NCBI RefSeq assembly: GCF_019175365.1
Contig: NZ_CP059572.1
Span: 8,432,001 to 8,496,000, forward strand
Length of the DNA stretch: 64,000 nt
DNA from: Actinomadura graeca
GTDB taxonomy: Bacteria; Actinomycetota; Actinomycetes; Streptosporangiales; Streptosporangiaceae
Direction: 5' to 3'
The notes beneath the pieces are model-generated. The model was not told the DNA's origin, did not search any database, and saw nothing but the letters and a program-made list of their open reading frames with translations. Shown one piece after another: positions 28,131 through 37,415 of this stretch (position 1 is the first letter of the stretch; every line of letters begins with the position of its first letter). Position numbers and translations under genes: made by a program.

Positions 28131-28754
28131 TCAGCAGGAGCCGAGCAGTCCGTCCAAGGCCGTCTTCTCCGCCGCGTCGATCGTCAGGCCGTACCGGTAC
28201 TTCACATCGATCCAGGACCGGGCGTACATGCACCGGAACGAGGCCAGCGGAGGCAGCCACTGCGCCGGGTCCTTGTCGCCCTTGGCCTGGTTGACGTTGT
28301 CGGTGACCGTCCACAGCTGCGAGCTGGTCAGGTCGTTGGCGAACTCCTTGCGGCGCTCGGTCGTCCACGCCGCCGCGCCCGACCTCCATGCCTGGGCCAG
28401 CGGGACCATGTGGTCGATGTCCAGGTCGGACGCCTGGGTCCAGGTGGCGCCGTCGTACGGGCTCCTCCAGGTGCCCGACACGGCCGCGCACTTGGCGTCT
28501 GTCTCCACGTTCTCACCGTCCCGCCTGAGGGCGGTCTCGCGGGTGTTGCACTGCCCGGACTGGGTGATCCAGTGCGGGAACATCGTGCGAGAGTAGCCGT
28601 CCATGCTCCCCTCGGGACCGACCGTGAGCTCGGCGAGGTGCGCCCGGGCAGCATCGGCATCCGGCGGAGCAGGCGGGAGAGCCGACGCGGCCGGCGCGAC
28701 GGCAAGCATCGCGGCCAGAACCACAGCGGGCAGGGCAGCGGGAGCACGGCGCAT
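28131..28754 (-). CDS. Secreted HNH-family nuclease
   Basis: 207 aa. Start ATG 28754 after GAGAGG. Signal peptide about 1-24 (ALPAVVLAAMLAVAPAASA). The GmrSD_C/DUF1524-like HNH core has DLDIDHMVPLAQAWRSGA (catalytic His), EFANDLTSSQLWTVTDNVNQ, AKGDKDPAQWLPP and the CMYARSWIDVKYRY tail. This family is common in streptomycete secretomes. It likely degrades extracellular DNA. It sits with a second secreted nuclease upstream. Confidence 0.88.
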   Translation of the reverse strand: MRRAPAALPAVVLAAMLAVAPAASALPPAPPDADAARAHLAELTVGPEGSMDGYSRTMFPHWITQSGQCNTRETALRRDGENVETDAKCAAVSGTWRSPYDGATWTQASDLDIDHMVPLAQAWRSGAAAWTTERRKEFANDLTSSQLWTVTDNVNQAKGDKDPAQWLPPLASFRCMYARSWIDVKYRYGLTIDAAEKTALDGLLGSC

Positions 28755-28903
28755 GGTGAGCCTCTCGTGACGGGGGGAACTCGCCACAAGGGTGCACCTC
28801 AGCCGCGGCCGCAGGAGGCGAAGTAGTACCGCGGCACCGCTCAGGCAACGGTGACCTGCCCCCCGCAGCCCGAACCGTGAAGAAGAGCAGCACGCGCACC
28901 GAC

Positions 28904-28932
28904 GAGGGCCCCGCCAGCGGAGCGGGGCCCTC
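28904..28932. terminator. GC-rich hairpin between the nuclease genes
   Basis: Stem GAGGGCCCCGC / GCGGGGCCCTC around a short loop. No clear U-run on either side. It lies 150 nt upstream of the HNH nuclease start. Confidence 0.55.
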
Positions 28933-29054
28933 GCGGCAGCCCGAGCGGGTGGCCACGTGATGGCACCTGTGAGGAGGCAGGACCATCTCCAGCGGCGCTG
29001 ATCAGGTGGGACAGCACCACCACTGCAACGACGGTACGCCCGGAATCTGTCAAA

Positions 29055-29078
29055 AGAGCGGCCGAATCCGGCCGCTCT
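29055..29078 (-). terminator. Intrinsic terminator of the NS-endonuclease gene
   Basis: Perfect 9-bp stem AGAGCGGCC / GGCCGCTCT. On the minus strand it is followed by TTTTGACAG, giving a short U-run, a classical factor-independent terminator about 135 nt past the stop at 29213. The remaining 28755-29212 holds no supported gene. Confidence 0.75.
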
Positions 29079-29212
29079 CGCTCACCGCCGAAGCCCGGGC
29101 CCGCCATGGCGGACGGCGGTGGACGACGTCCCGGAGCCCAGGCGTACGCCGATAACGCAGCCAGGGAACGGGCCGCCTGGAGCCGGCCGCGCACGGCAGG
29201 TCACCCGGCTGG

Positions 29213-29866
29213 TCAGGTCTTGCAGCCGGCGCCCTTGAACCCGTCGTCCAGGGTCTTGCCGAAGTCCTTCTTCTCGGTGTCGGTGAGCGCCCGGTTGGGG
29301 ATGGTCAGCGGGATGGTCCGCTCGGCGGTCTTCTTGGCGGTGATGCTGAGGACGAACCGGTCGGGGATGATCCCGGTGGTGCCGGTGGGGTAGACGGCGT
29401 TGACCACGTAGCGCGGTATCTGCCCGCCGTTGGCGATGCACTTGCGGGTGCCGCCCTCGACCTGGTGGTTGTAGAAACCAGTGTTCAGCGTGCCGTTCTG
29501 CGGGACCAGGTTGTAGCGCATGTCGACGCCGTTGAGGCTGGCGGCGATGAGGTGACCACCGTGGTAGCCGGCCCCGCCCATCTGCCCGACCTTCTTGGCG
29601 CAGGTGTCCCGGCCCGCCGGCACCACCTTCAGATTGAAGGCATCGGCGCGCTCAGGGCGGCCCTGCCCGTCGGTGCGGAAGCTGTAGCCGTTGGCCTTGT
29701 AGGTGTGGTTCTTCTCGATCGTGCGGTCGCACGGGGCATCGTCGGCCTGCCGGGCCGCGGCCGCAGGACCGCTCGGCGCCGCGGCGGCGTGGGAGGACAG
29801 GGCGGCAACGGTGGTTCCTGCCAGCAGGAACACCGACACCGCGGCGGGGGCGGGGCGCAAATTCAT
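29213..29866 (-). CDS. Secreted DNA/RNA non-specific endonuclease
   Basis: 217 aa. Signal peptide about 1-32 (VSVFLLAGTTVAALSSHAAAA). The Endonuclea_NS_2-type core reads GGAGYHGGHLIAASLNGVDM (catalytic His in GGHLIA) and RYNLVPQNGTLNTGFYNHQV (Asn-rich metal site). Cysteines at both ends of the mature domain suggest a disulphide. Likely an extracellular nuclease for nutrient scavenging or competitor DNA. Confidence 0.85.
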   Translation of the reverse strand: MNLRPAPAAVSVFLLAGTTVAALSSHAAAAPSGPAAAARQADDAPCDRTIEKNHTYKANGYSFRTDGQGRPERADAFNLKVVPAGRDTCAKKVGQMGGAGYHGGHLIAASLNGVDMRYNLVPQNGTLNTGFYNHQVEGGTRKCIANGGQIPRYVVNAVYPTGTTGIIPDRFVLSITAKKTAERTIPLTIPNRALTDTEKKDFGKTLDDGFKGAGCKT

Positions 29867-30129
29867 CGCGGGAGCCTCTTTCTCAGGGCGCCGCGCACCG
29901 GGGGTGCCGCGCGGCTCGCCCCAGGTAAGCACGCACACCACCGGAAATGACCGTACGTGACCGCCACATCACGGTCACGGAGAGGAGTTTCTCGTCCCGC
30001 GACCCGGCACCGGCGTCCACGCCGAGAAGTGCTGTTCGCCCAGTTCGCAGGCGGCGATGAAGGTGTCCGAATGTGGGCAGATCGCCGCAGCCGGGGGCTG
30101 GCCAGAGGCGGGTTCCCTAGGTTCGGGGC

Positions 30130-31665
30130 GTGGATGAGTCAGGGGCGGACGGACCAGAGGAAGGCGACGGCGTCGGCGGGCGCGCACAGGTACAGCGGGC
30201 TGCTGCGGCACCGGGGGGACGGGCGGTGGCGGCCGGGCCGCGGTGGGCGGGCCGGGCGGCGCGGGCGGCGCTGGTGGCCGGCGGGGTGCTGGTGGCGTTG
30301 ATGGTGGTGTGGGTGCTGGGTCCGGGGGCCCGGTGGTGGCTGGTGCACGTCGACGGGGTGAAGGTCGGTGGCAAGGGCGGCCTGACCGGCAAGGACCTGG
30401 CGGACGCGCTGGACACGGTGCGGGGTAGGGCGATGGCCCTGGGCACCGGGCTGCTGGCGGCGGTGGCGATCTACTACACCGCCTCCAACGCCTCCTCGGC
30501 ACGTCGGTCCGCGCAGGCGGCGATCGAGGGGGTCCAAGCGGCCCGGCGCAGCGCCGAGGCCACCGAAGCCGCGCAGTTACGGACCTTCGAACTGACCCAG
30601 CAGGGGCAGCGGCAAAGCGATGAAGCCCAGCGCCGTACCCACGAGCTGACCGAGGAAGGCCAGCGGCGGACCCATGAGCTGACCGAGCGTGGGCAGAACA
30701 CCGACCGGTTCTCCGCCGCCGTCGCCCATCTCGGCGACCCCACCCCTGCGGTCCAGCTCGGCGGCGTGCACGCCCTGGCCGGCCTGGCCGACGACGCCCC
30801 CACTCGCGAGTTCCGCCAGACCTGCATCGACGTGCTGTGCGCGTTCCTGCGCCTCCCGTACGACCCGGACCCCGGCAACACCCCCGCCGACGGCCAGGAC
30901 CCGGCCGGGCACGCCGCAGCGCGCACGGCGTACCGGGCGATCCGCGAGGTCCGCCACACCATCATCCGCACCATCGGCAACCACTTGCGTGACGGCGCCC
31001 CCATCTCCTGGCGAGGCCACGACCTCGACTTCACCGACGTCGTCTTCGACGGCGGCGACTTCCACGACACTGTCTTCACCGACGCCAGCATCTCCTTCCA
31101 GACCGCCCGGTTCGTGGACGCCAGCATCTCCTTCCAGGGCGCCCGGTTCGAGGACTGCCTGGTCGACTTCGGAGGCGCCCGGTTCGCGGGCGGCGCGGTC
31201 GATTTCAGGGCCGCCCACTTCGCGGGCGGCACGGTCACCTTCGAGTTCGCCCAGTTCGCGGGCGGCACGGTCACCTTCGGGGGCGCCCGGTTCGCGGGCG
31301 GCGCCGTCGACTTCGGGGGCGCCCGGTTCGTGGACGGCCTGGTCACCTTCGGGGACGCCCGGTTCGTGGACGGCCTGGTCACCTTCGGGGACGCCCGGTT
31401 TAAGGGCGGCACGGTCAACTTCAGGCACGCCCGGTTTGAGGGCGGCGCGGTCACCTTCGGGGACGCCCGGTTCGCGGGCGGCGCCGTCGACTTCGGGAAC
31501 GCCCGGTTCGCAGGCGGCGCGGTCGGCTTCAGATACGCCGTGTTTGAGGGCGGCAGGGTCAACTTCGGGGACGCCGCGTTCGAGGGCGGCGCGGTCAGCT
31601 TCGAGTCGGCGAATGGGCGGCGACCTCATGGGTTGCCGGATGGCATGGCCGAGCATCTGTCGTGA
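30130..31665 (+). CDS. Membrane-anchored pentapeptide-repeat protein B
   Basis: 511 aa. Two TM helices (about 45-65, ALVAGGVLVALMVVWVLGPG, and 100-118), then a helical stretch with RTHELTEEGQ heptad-like repeats. The same mid-domain as protein A follows (VQLGGVHALAGLADDAPTRE, DVLCAFLRLPYD), then about 17 pentapeptide pairs (ARFAGGAVDFGG). Paralogue of 24754-26220 with diverged repeat type. A TAGGTT box 7 nt before the ATG suggests a leaderless start. Function unknown. Confidence 0.8.
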   Translation: MDESGADGPEEGDGVGGRAQVQRAAAAPGGRAVAAGPRWAGRAARAALVAGGVLVALMVVWVLGPGARWWLVHVDGVKVGGKGGLTGKDLADALDTVRGRAMALGTGLLAAVAIYYTASNASSARRSAQAAIEGVQAARRSAEATEAAQLRTFELTQQGQRQSDEAQRRTHELTEEGQRRTHELTERGQNTDRFSAAVAHLGDPTPAVQLGGVHALAGLADDAPTREFRQTCIDVLCAFLRLPYDPDPGNTPADGQDPAGHAAARTAYRAIREVRHTIIRTIGNHLRDGAPISWRGHDLDFTDVVFDGGDFHDTVFTDASISFQTARFVDASISFQGARFEDCLVDFGGARFAGGAVDFRAAHFAGGTVTFEFAQFAGGTVTFGGARFAGGAVDFGGARFVDGLVTFGDARFVDGLVTFGDARFKGGTVNFRHARFEGGAVTFGDARFAGGAVDFGNARFAGGAVGFRYAVFEGGRVNFGDAAFEGGAVSFESANGRRPHGLPDGMAEHLS

Positions 31666-31831
31666 GCCGCTGCAGGGATGAGACCGCGGTGATCTGAGCC
31701 CTCTATACCAGGCCGGTCAGGCCAACCCTCCGAACCGGTGGCTCTGGGCCGGAAGCCAGAGCCCTACGAGCAGACGAGCTATCAACATGATCTAGCGATG
31801 ACGCTGGCAACCACAGTCGGACGCCAGCGGT

Positions 31832-32230
31832 TCAGGGATCGCCGGGCGGTGGCGGTTCCCACGGTTCCACCGTGCCGTCGAGGGTCAGCCGCAGCCGGGG
31901 GACCGCGGCGTAGGCGGCGGGGGGTTCGAGCGGCCGCACCGACCGGCCCGAGACCTCTGAGACCAGGCGGCGGGCCGCAGGCGGGTCACCGGTCACGTGC
32001 GGGAAGGTCACGATGGCCCGCCACTCGGCCGTCCGCTCAAGCCGCAGCCAGGCCAGCAGGTACGCCGGCTGCCGGTCGGTCGCGGCAGACAGCTGCACCA
32101 GGGGCGGGCAGTAGACGCCGAGTTTGTCCAGATCGACGGGGGTGGAGGGTACCCGCCCGCCGACGAGGGTGATGCCCTCCTCCCCCTCGTGGGCGCCGCT
32201 TCGCGCGTCGGCGGCCGCGCAAGCTGACAC
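31832..32230 (-). CDS. Uncharacterised protein divergent from the ParB-like gene
   Basis: 132 aa from GTG 32230; the frame is open to ATG 32353, but that extension is Arg/Gly/Ala-rich and would leave only 46 bp to the divergent gene. The core reads DLDKLGVYCPPLVQLSAATD, then RQPAYLLAWLRLERTAEWRA and LRLTLDGTVEPWEPPPPG, which looks like a real globular protein. No family recognised. Confidence 0.55.
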   Translation of the reverse strand: MSACAAADARSGAHEGEEGITLVGGRVPSTPVDLDKLGVYCPPLVQLSAATDRQPAYLLAWLRLERTAEWRAIVTFPHVTGDPPAARRLVSEVSGRSVRPLEPPAAYAAVPRLRLTLDGTVEPWEPPPPGDP

Positions 32231-32399
32231 CGAAACGCGCGTTTTCGCCGCCCGCCGCGCCTGGTTTCCCGCTGTTTGAGTCCTCGCTCCCTCTCCCTGT
32301 CCGGCGGCGCCGCCTGCCTTACCGGGGCGGTGACCGCAACCCGGCTTTCGCATCGCTCATCCCGCCCTGATTTCCCAGAGATCGAGGAGGACCTGACGC

Positions 32400-33506
32400 G
32401 TGACCGTCGACGCAACGGCTCCACCGGAAAGCCAGAACGCCGAGCCGCCTGCCGGTGCCCCCGAGCAGCTGCAGCAGCAGCCGATGATCTCGGTTTCACG
32501 GCTCAAGCCCGATCCCGACAACCCCCGCCAGAACCTGGATCTGAATCGTGCGTTCCTGGCCTCGCTGGCGCACCGCGGTGTCCAGGTGCCGCTGTTGATC
32601 CGCCCCGATCCCGGCGAGGCGGGCATGTGCGTGATCATCAAGGGCATCGCCGGTACTGCGATGCGCTGGAGACCGGGGTGACCGAGGTGCCCTACAAGCT
32701 GGTCGCCGGCGGCGATGACGCCGACCGGTTCATCGCGATGTACCTGACCAATGCCGGTGAGCAGCGCAGCAACCACTCGCCGTGGGAGCAGACCCGTGCG
32801 CTGTTCATGGCGTGTCAGGCCGGGGCGAGCAAGACAGAGATCCGCAAGTCGCTGGGGCTGAAGGCCGACCAGGTGCGCCAGGCGGTGAAGGCGGGCCGGC
32901 TCACCGACGAGCAGGTGGCCGCCGCGCACGAGATCGCCCGCGAATGGACCATCGAGGAGTACGGCCTGCTGGGGGAGTTCAGCGAGGACCAGGAGGCCCT
33001 CGACCGGCTGACCAGGATGAAGGCATACCGCGGGTCGGTGGCGCACGAGGCGGCGCTGATGCGCCGGGAGCGGTCCGATACCGTCGAGCACCAGCGGATC
33101 CGCGAGCGGCTGGCCGCCGAGGGGGTCCCGTCACCGAGGATCTGCCCGGCGGCGGGCTGCGGGTGAGCGCGCTGCGGACCGGTGACCAGCCCGGCGATGC
33201 GGACACAGACGCCGAGCTGCACGCCGGATGCCTGGGCCGGGGGTCTTCTTCCCCCGTTCCCTGACCGAACCCGAGCCCTACTGCGCCGATCCGGCCCGGT
33301 ACGGGCACGGGTTCGGCGACCCCCGTGATGCCGAACCGATGCGGCTGCGGGCCGGATATGCCGGGTCGGAGGCGCAGATCCTGGGGGACTGGCCCGTCGG
33401 CTCCTACAGCCTGCAGGAGCTGCGCCAGGCGGGCCGGGAGCTGAGCCCGGAGGATCACCTGACCTGCCCGGGAGCCCAGATCTACATTCCCCTGGGGGAG
33501 CGGTGA
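32400..33506 (+). pseudogene. ParB-like partition protein gene with three -1 frameshifts
   Basis: GTG start after GAGGAGG. Frame 1 gives the ParB/Srx N-terminus ISVSRLKPDPDNPRQNLDLN and VPLLIRPDPGEAG to VIIKG. Frame 2 continues HRRYCDALETGVTEVPYKLV, then the HTH-containing middle (AGASKTEIRKSLGLKADQVR). Frame 3 gives VTEDLPGGGLRVSALRTGDQ, and frame 1 resumes at FFPRSLTEPEPYCADPARYG. Shifts lie near 32644, 33122-33129 and 33239-33243, all in G/C runs, and together restore the frame (about 369 aa). Either a decaying gene or homopolymer sequencing errors. Confidence 0.75.
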
Positions 33507-33508
33507 TG

Positions 33509-36500
33509 TCAGCGCGGGCGATGGCGGTGGTGGGGCTCGTCGGGGCCGTCGCGGTGGGGGCGTCGCCGCGCTTGGTGGGTGGGGCCGCTGCCGGAGGGCT
33601 GCGATGGTTGTTTCATCCATTGATCGATGCGCCAGACCAGGACCTTGGCGGTGGAGTGCGCGTCGGTGAAGCCGCGTGGCTGGGCGGCGACGGCGGCCAG
33701 GACGGCGTCGGGCCGGTGGCCGGCTGCGGCGGCGCGGCGCAGGCGGGCGTCGACGGTGCGCCAGGCGGGATCGGCCATGACCTGCTCAGCGGTGACGGCG
33801 CCTGGGGCGGCGGCCAGGGCGTGCTGGAGGATGTCCCGGTAGTGCTGCTCGCGTGAGGGTGCGGCGTCGGGGGAGGCGATGGTGGGCTGCTGCTGCTGCG
33901 GGGGCGGCTGGCCGTGGCCTGGCGCCTGGGCGTGCAGGCGCCGCTGGATGTGGAAGGCCAGTGCGTCGGTGAGCGGCGGGCCGGGTGGGGTGCCGCGGCG
34001 GACGTTGGCGTCGAGGACGGCCGAGTGCAGCATCTGTGCCGGGTCGGCGCCGGCGTGCCCGGCGCGGGCCAGGACGGTCGCCAGGACTGGGTAGGCGGGG
34101 TCGGCCAGCACCCATCGGGTGTCGATCGCGCCGCCGAGCACTGCCCGCACGGTCTGCTGGAGGTCGGGGCGGTGGGCGGCACGCGGGTCGGGGCTGTGCC
34201 GGGCGGGGTCCAGCTGCCAGGCCGCCAGCTGCAGGTGGGTGAGGGCGCGCTGGGCGGAGGCTGCTTGCGCGGTGAATTTCCGGGCGTGGTACCAGCCGAT
34301 CGCGGCTTGCAGGGCGCCTGCGGAGGCCACCACCACGGCGGCCATGGCGGCGGCTTCGCGGCCGCTGGCCATCGCCTGCCCGGCGGCGTTCATGCCCTGG
34401 GTGGCCAGCCGCAGCCCGGAGCTGGCATCGCCGTGGGCGCGTTCCAGCGGGACGCGTGAACCGCGTTCGAAGGCGTGGGCGGCGGCGAGGATCTGCTGGC
34501 GGATGTGGTCGGGTGCCTGGTCGGCGGCGACGGTCAAAAAGTCGCCGACGGCTTGTGCGGTGGCGGCCCGCTCGGCTTCGGTGGCGTGGCTGTCGTCGTG
34601 GCCGAAGGCGTGGGCGGCCTGCCCGAGCGGGCCGACCGCCTCTTCCCATGCCTGTGCCCGCGCGTGCGCCGGGTCGCCGGTGGCCCGAGCTGCCGGTGGG
34701 CCGACGGGGTCGGGTGGGCGGAAGACCCCTTCCCAGCGTTCGCGTACGCGTGGCAGTGACAGGTCGGGGGCCAGCGTCGATCCGGCATACCAGATGGGGT
34801 CGCCCGCGCGGTCGGTGTCGCCGGGCAGGCTGACCTCGTAGCCGGTGATGGCGGCAGGCCCGTCGGGACGGGCGAGCTGGTGGAGGCGGACGTGCAGCCC
34901 GGCGGTGTGCAGGCCGAGCAGGAAGCTGGCGTCGTCGCTGGCGGCCGCGGCGGCCCGGCTTGCGAGGTCGGCCAAAGTTTCCCGGGGCGTGGCGATGGAG
35001 GTGTCGGCGGCGGGGCTGTTCCCGGTGGCCGCGGTGTGCTGGGCGGCTTGCGGCGGGGAGGCGGGGCCGGTGCGCGGGTGGGTACGGTGCGCCGCGGCGA
35101 CGGCGGTGCGCAGGCTGGCCAGTGCCCGGTGCGGCTGTGTGAACTGCTGCGGGCTGCGGTCCTCGGCGAGCGCGCCGATGACGGCAGCGAGCCGGCCGGG
35201 GTCGTCGGTCACCGAGGTGAGCAGCCGGTGGTAGTCGCGTGCCTGCCGGTCATCGGGCGCCGCGCGGGGCGCGGCAGGGTCCAGCGGGTGGGCGCCGGGG
35301 CGGGCGCGGCCGCTGAAGGCCAGCCGCATCTGGTGGTCGCTGGTGCTGGCCCAGGTGCAGGCCGCGAGGTTGAGCCGCAGCTGATAGGGCAGCAGCGCGG
35401 CGACGGCGTCGATGATCTCCAGCCGGGCCTGGTATCCGGTCCGTGCCCGGGCGTCGATGACGTCGACGTTGCCGGCCAGCAGCGACGCGGCGGCGCTGGC
35501 GCACCGCTGGATGCCATGGCGGGCAACCAGCTCGGCCAGCCGCTGCGGGTCATAGCCCGGCAGATTCAGCACGATCCCGCTGCCCGGAGGAGCGGCCTGG
35601 CCCGCGCGCTGGGACAGGGAGATGCCCTTGATGGCCTGGTGCAAATCGAGGAAGGAGATCGCGGGGGTGGCCGGGTCGTGGGGGAGGGCGAAGTAAGAGG
35701 TGGCCGCGATGTCGCGGCCGGCACCGTCGCGCTGCTCGGACCAGCGTTCCACCGCGATGCCCAGATAGTCCTGGCCGGCGAAGCGGTGCGGGCCGATGGT
35801 GATGCGCGGGTAGCGTTCGGCGCGCCGCGCTGCCGGGCCCGGCGCGATCCCGGTCTGGTAGCGGCGGAGGATCGCCCGGTAGGGCAGCCGCAGGTCGCTG
35901 GAGTACAGGATGGAGTAGTCGTCGGAGATGCCGGGCGGTTTGCTCTGCAGGGCCCATTGGGCCGTTATCTCGGCCATGGCGCCAGGCCGGCTGCGTGTGG
36001 CGGGTCGGCTGTGTGCGGTGGGCGGGTCGGGTTGGTCATGGGGTGCGCTTTCGGTGAGGCGGTGGAGATAGGGGCCGGTCTGCAGCGCGGCGGCCACCGG
36101 CTGGTGCCCGGCCGGGTGCGCGCGGGCACCTCCGCGGCGGCGGGCCGGGGGCTGCGCCAGGTGGTAGGCGAGCCGCTGGGCTTTGCCGTACTCGGCGCGG
36201 GTGGGGCGGCGGGCGGCGGTCCACTCCACCGGCGGCGTCGGCCTCAGCCCGTAGCGCTGCTCCAGCTGCTGGCACGCCCGCCGCAGCCGCAGGAAGTCGT
36301 TGCCGAGCCGGGGTGTTTTGCCGTCCATCCGGCGCAGCGTCGCCACCAGGTGAATGTGGTCGTCGGCGTGCCGGACGGCGATCCACCGGCAGCCTGCCGG
36401 GTCCTGCCGGGAGGCGATCCCGGCGGCGTCGATGAGTGCATGGGCCGCGTGGCGCCATTCGGCGTCGGTCAGCCGCCGGTCGGCGGGTGCGGTGCGCGCC

Positions 36501-36745
36501 GCGCAGTGCCAGACGTGCCGGCCGGGTCCGGCGTGGATCAGCACCAGCCGGTCGAGTTCCTCACTCAGCCACCCCAGCCGCCCGGTGAACTCATGCGGCC
36601 GGGCATGCCCGGGATCGGTGACCAGCCCGTCCCAGGAGGCCACCAGGTGCGGGTCGGTGTGCTCGTGATGGCTGCCCGGCCCGTACAGGTAGCTCAGCAG
36701 CTCCAGAGTCTGTGATCCGCGCCGCCGCATCACCTTGACGATCAC
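33509..36745 (-). CDS. Conjugative relaxase (MobA/VirD2-like)
   Basis: 1078 aa from GTG 36745, overlapping the MobC-like stop (GTGA). N-terminal relaxase domain: possible nucleophile Tyr in LELLSYLYGPG, and the metal-binding His triad in AVRHADDHIHLVATLRR. A long helical and Ala/Gln-rich remainder follows, with a segment reminiscent of membrane or scaffold helices (AAAMAAVVVASAGALQAAIG). It nicks the transfer origin and stays attached to the 5' end. It ends 2 bp from the ParB-like stop, convergent. Confidence 0.88.
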   Translation of the reverse strand: MIVKVMRRRGSQTLELLSYLYGPGSHHEHTDPHLVASWDGLVTDPGHARPHEFTGRLGWLSEELDRLVLIHAGPGRHVWHCAARTAPADRRLTDAEWRHAAHALIDAAGIASRQDPAGCRWIAVRHADDHIHLVATLRRMDGKTPRLGNDFLRLRRACQQLEQRYGLRPTPPVEWTAARRPTRAEYGKAQRLAYHLAQPPARRRGGARAHPAGHQPVAAALQTGPYLHRLTESAPHDQPDPPTAHSRPATRSRPGAMAEITAQWALQSKPPGISDDYSILYSSDLRLPYRAILRRYQTGIAPGPAARRAERYPRITIGPHRFAGQDYLGIAVERWSEQRDGAGRDIAATSYFALPHDPATPAISFLDLHQAIKGISLSQRAGQAAPPGSGIVLNLPGYDPQRLAELVARHGIQRCASAAASLLAGNVDVIDARARTGYQARLEIIDAVAALLPYQLRLNLAACTWASTSDHQMRLAFSGRARPGAHPLDPAAPRAAPDDRQARDYHRLLTSVTDDPGRLAAVIGALAEDRSPQQFTQPHRALASLRTAVAAAHRTHPRTGPASPPQAAQHTAATGNSPAADTSIATPRETLADLASRAAAAASDDASFLLGLHTAGLHVRLHQLARPDGPAAITGYEVSLPGDTDRAGDPIWYAGSTLAPDLSLPRVRERWEGVFRPPDPVGPPAARATGDPAHARAQAWEEAVGPLGQAAHAFGHDDSHATEAERAATAQAVGDFLTVAADQAPDHIRQQILAAAHAFERGSRVPLERAHGDASSGLRLATQGMNAAGQAMASGREAAAMAAVVVASAGALQAAIGWYHARKFTAQAASAQRALTHLQLAAWQLDPARHSPDPRAAHRPDLQQTVRAVLGGAIDTRWVLADPAYPVLATVLARAGHAGADPAQMLHSAVLDANVRRGTPPGPPLTDALAFHIQRRLHAQAPGHGQPPPQQQQPTIASPDAAPSREQHYRDILQHALAAAPGAVTAEQVMADPAWRTVDARLRRAAAAGHRPDAVLAAVAAQPRGFTDAHSTAKVLVWRIDQWMKQPSQPSGSGPTHQARRRPHRDGPDEPHHRHRPR

Positions 36746-37188
36746 GCGGGCCGCCGCGGCCGCCGGTCGGGCTGGGCCATGCTGATCGCATCGGCGGCGG
36801 CCTCCACCCGCGCCACGGCGCGCACGACCTGCCGCCGCATCTCCGGGTCGGGGGACTGCTGCTGCAGCAGCTCGCCCACGCGCGCCAGATCGGCGCGCGC
36901 GAGCACCAGCTCCAGCGCCCGCATGCGGTCGCTGACCGGAACGATGGCCAGCTCCTGCCGGGCCACCGCGACCAGCACCTGCGCCGCCCACGCGCCGGGC
37001 GCCAGGCCTCCGGCGCCCTCTGCGGCCAGCCGGATCGCCAAGAACTCCTCGGTGCTCAGCCGCAGCGGTCCGAGCGTGCAACGGCGGCGGCTTGCCGCAT
37101 GACCCCGGCGCAGCTCCGCCCGCGCCGGAAAATGGCCCGGCACCGCCGGAAAATCATCCTCATCCTGTGACGCTCGATGGTCAACCAC
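36742..37188 (-). CDS. MobC-like relaxosome accessory protein
   Basis: 148 aa. After a basic leader the core reads LRLSTEEFLAIRLAAEGAGG, then AWAAQVLVAVARQELAIVPV and ALELVLARADLARVGELLQQ. This resembles MobC/ribbon-helix-helix accessory proteins that help the relaxase melt oriT. It is coupled to the relaxase by GTGA overlap. The first 30 residues may be upstream sequence: an internal GTG near 37149 has comparable support. Confidence 0.7.
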   Translation of the reverse strand: MVDHRASQDEDDFPAVPGHFPARAELRRGHAASRRRCTLGPLRLSTEEFLAIRLAAEGAGGLAPGAWAAQVLVAVARQELAIVPVSDRMRALELVLARADLARVGELLQQQSPDPEMRRQVVRAVARVEAAADAISMAQPDRRPRRPA

Positions 37189-37227
37189 TCCCGCAGCATA
37201 GGATCCGCAGCCCGCCCGCGAAACGTT

Positions 37228-37247
37228 ATGTCAGACATATGACATAT
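37228..37247. promoter_or_regulatory. AT-rich palindromic operator/promoter region
   Basis: Two overlapping palindromes, ATGTCAGACAT (37228-37238) and ATATGACATAT (37237-37247), form an AT-rich island between the divergent mobC-relaxase and coiled-coil genes. A likely repressor site and/or part of oriT. Either reading is inference. Confidence 0.55.
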
Positions 37248-37415
37248 CTTGCTCCGGTGAGACAGCCGGAAACCCGGGCGAAAATTCTGCATGCCCGCCG
37301 TGCCCGTTCACGGGTGCCGGATCCCGGCGGCCCCGGCGCCGCTTTTCCACTGACACGCCAGCTGACAATGGCTACGCGGTTCCAGATCTGCGGGTGGTCT
37401 TATACGCTGCGGGGC

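Noticed and set aside
32400..33506. Programmed frameshifting of the ParB-like gene
   Set aside because: Three separate shifts in plain G/C runs, without slippery heptamers and stimulatory structures, make decay or sequencing error more likely.
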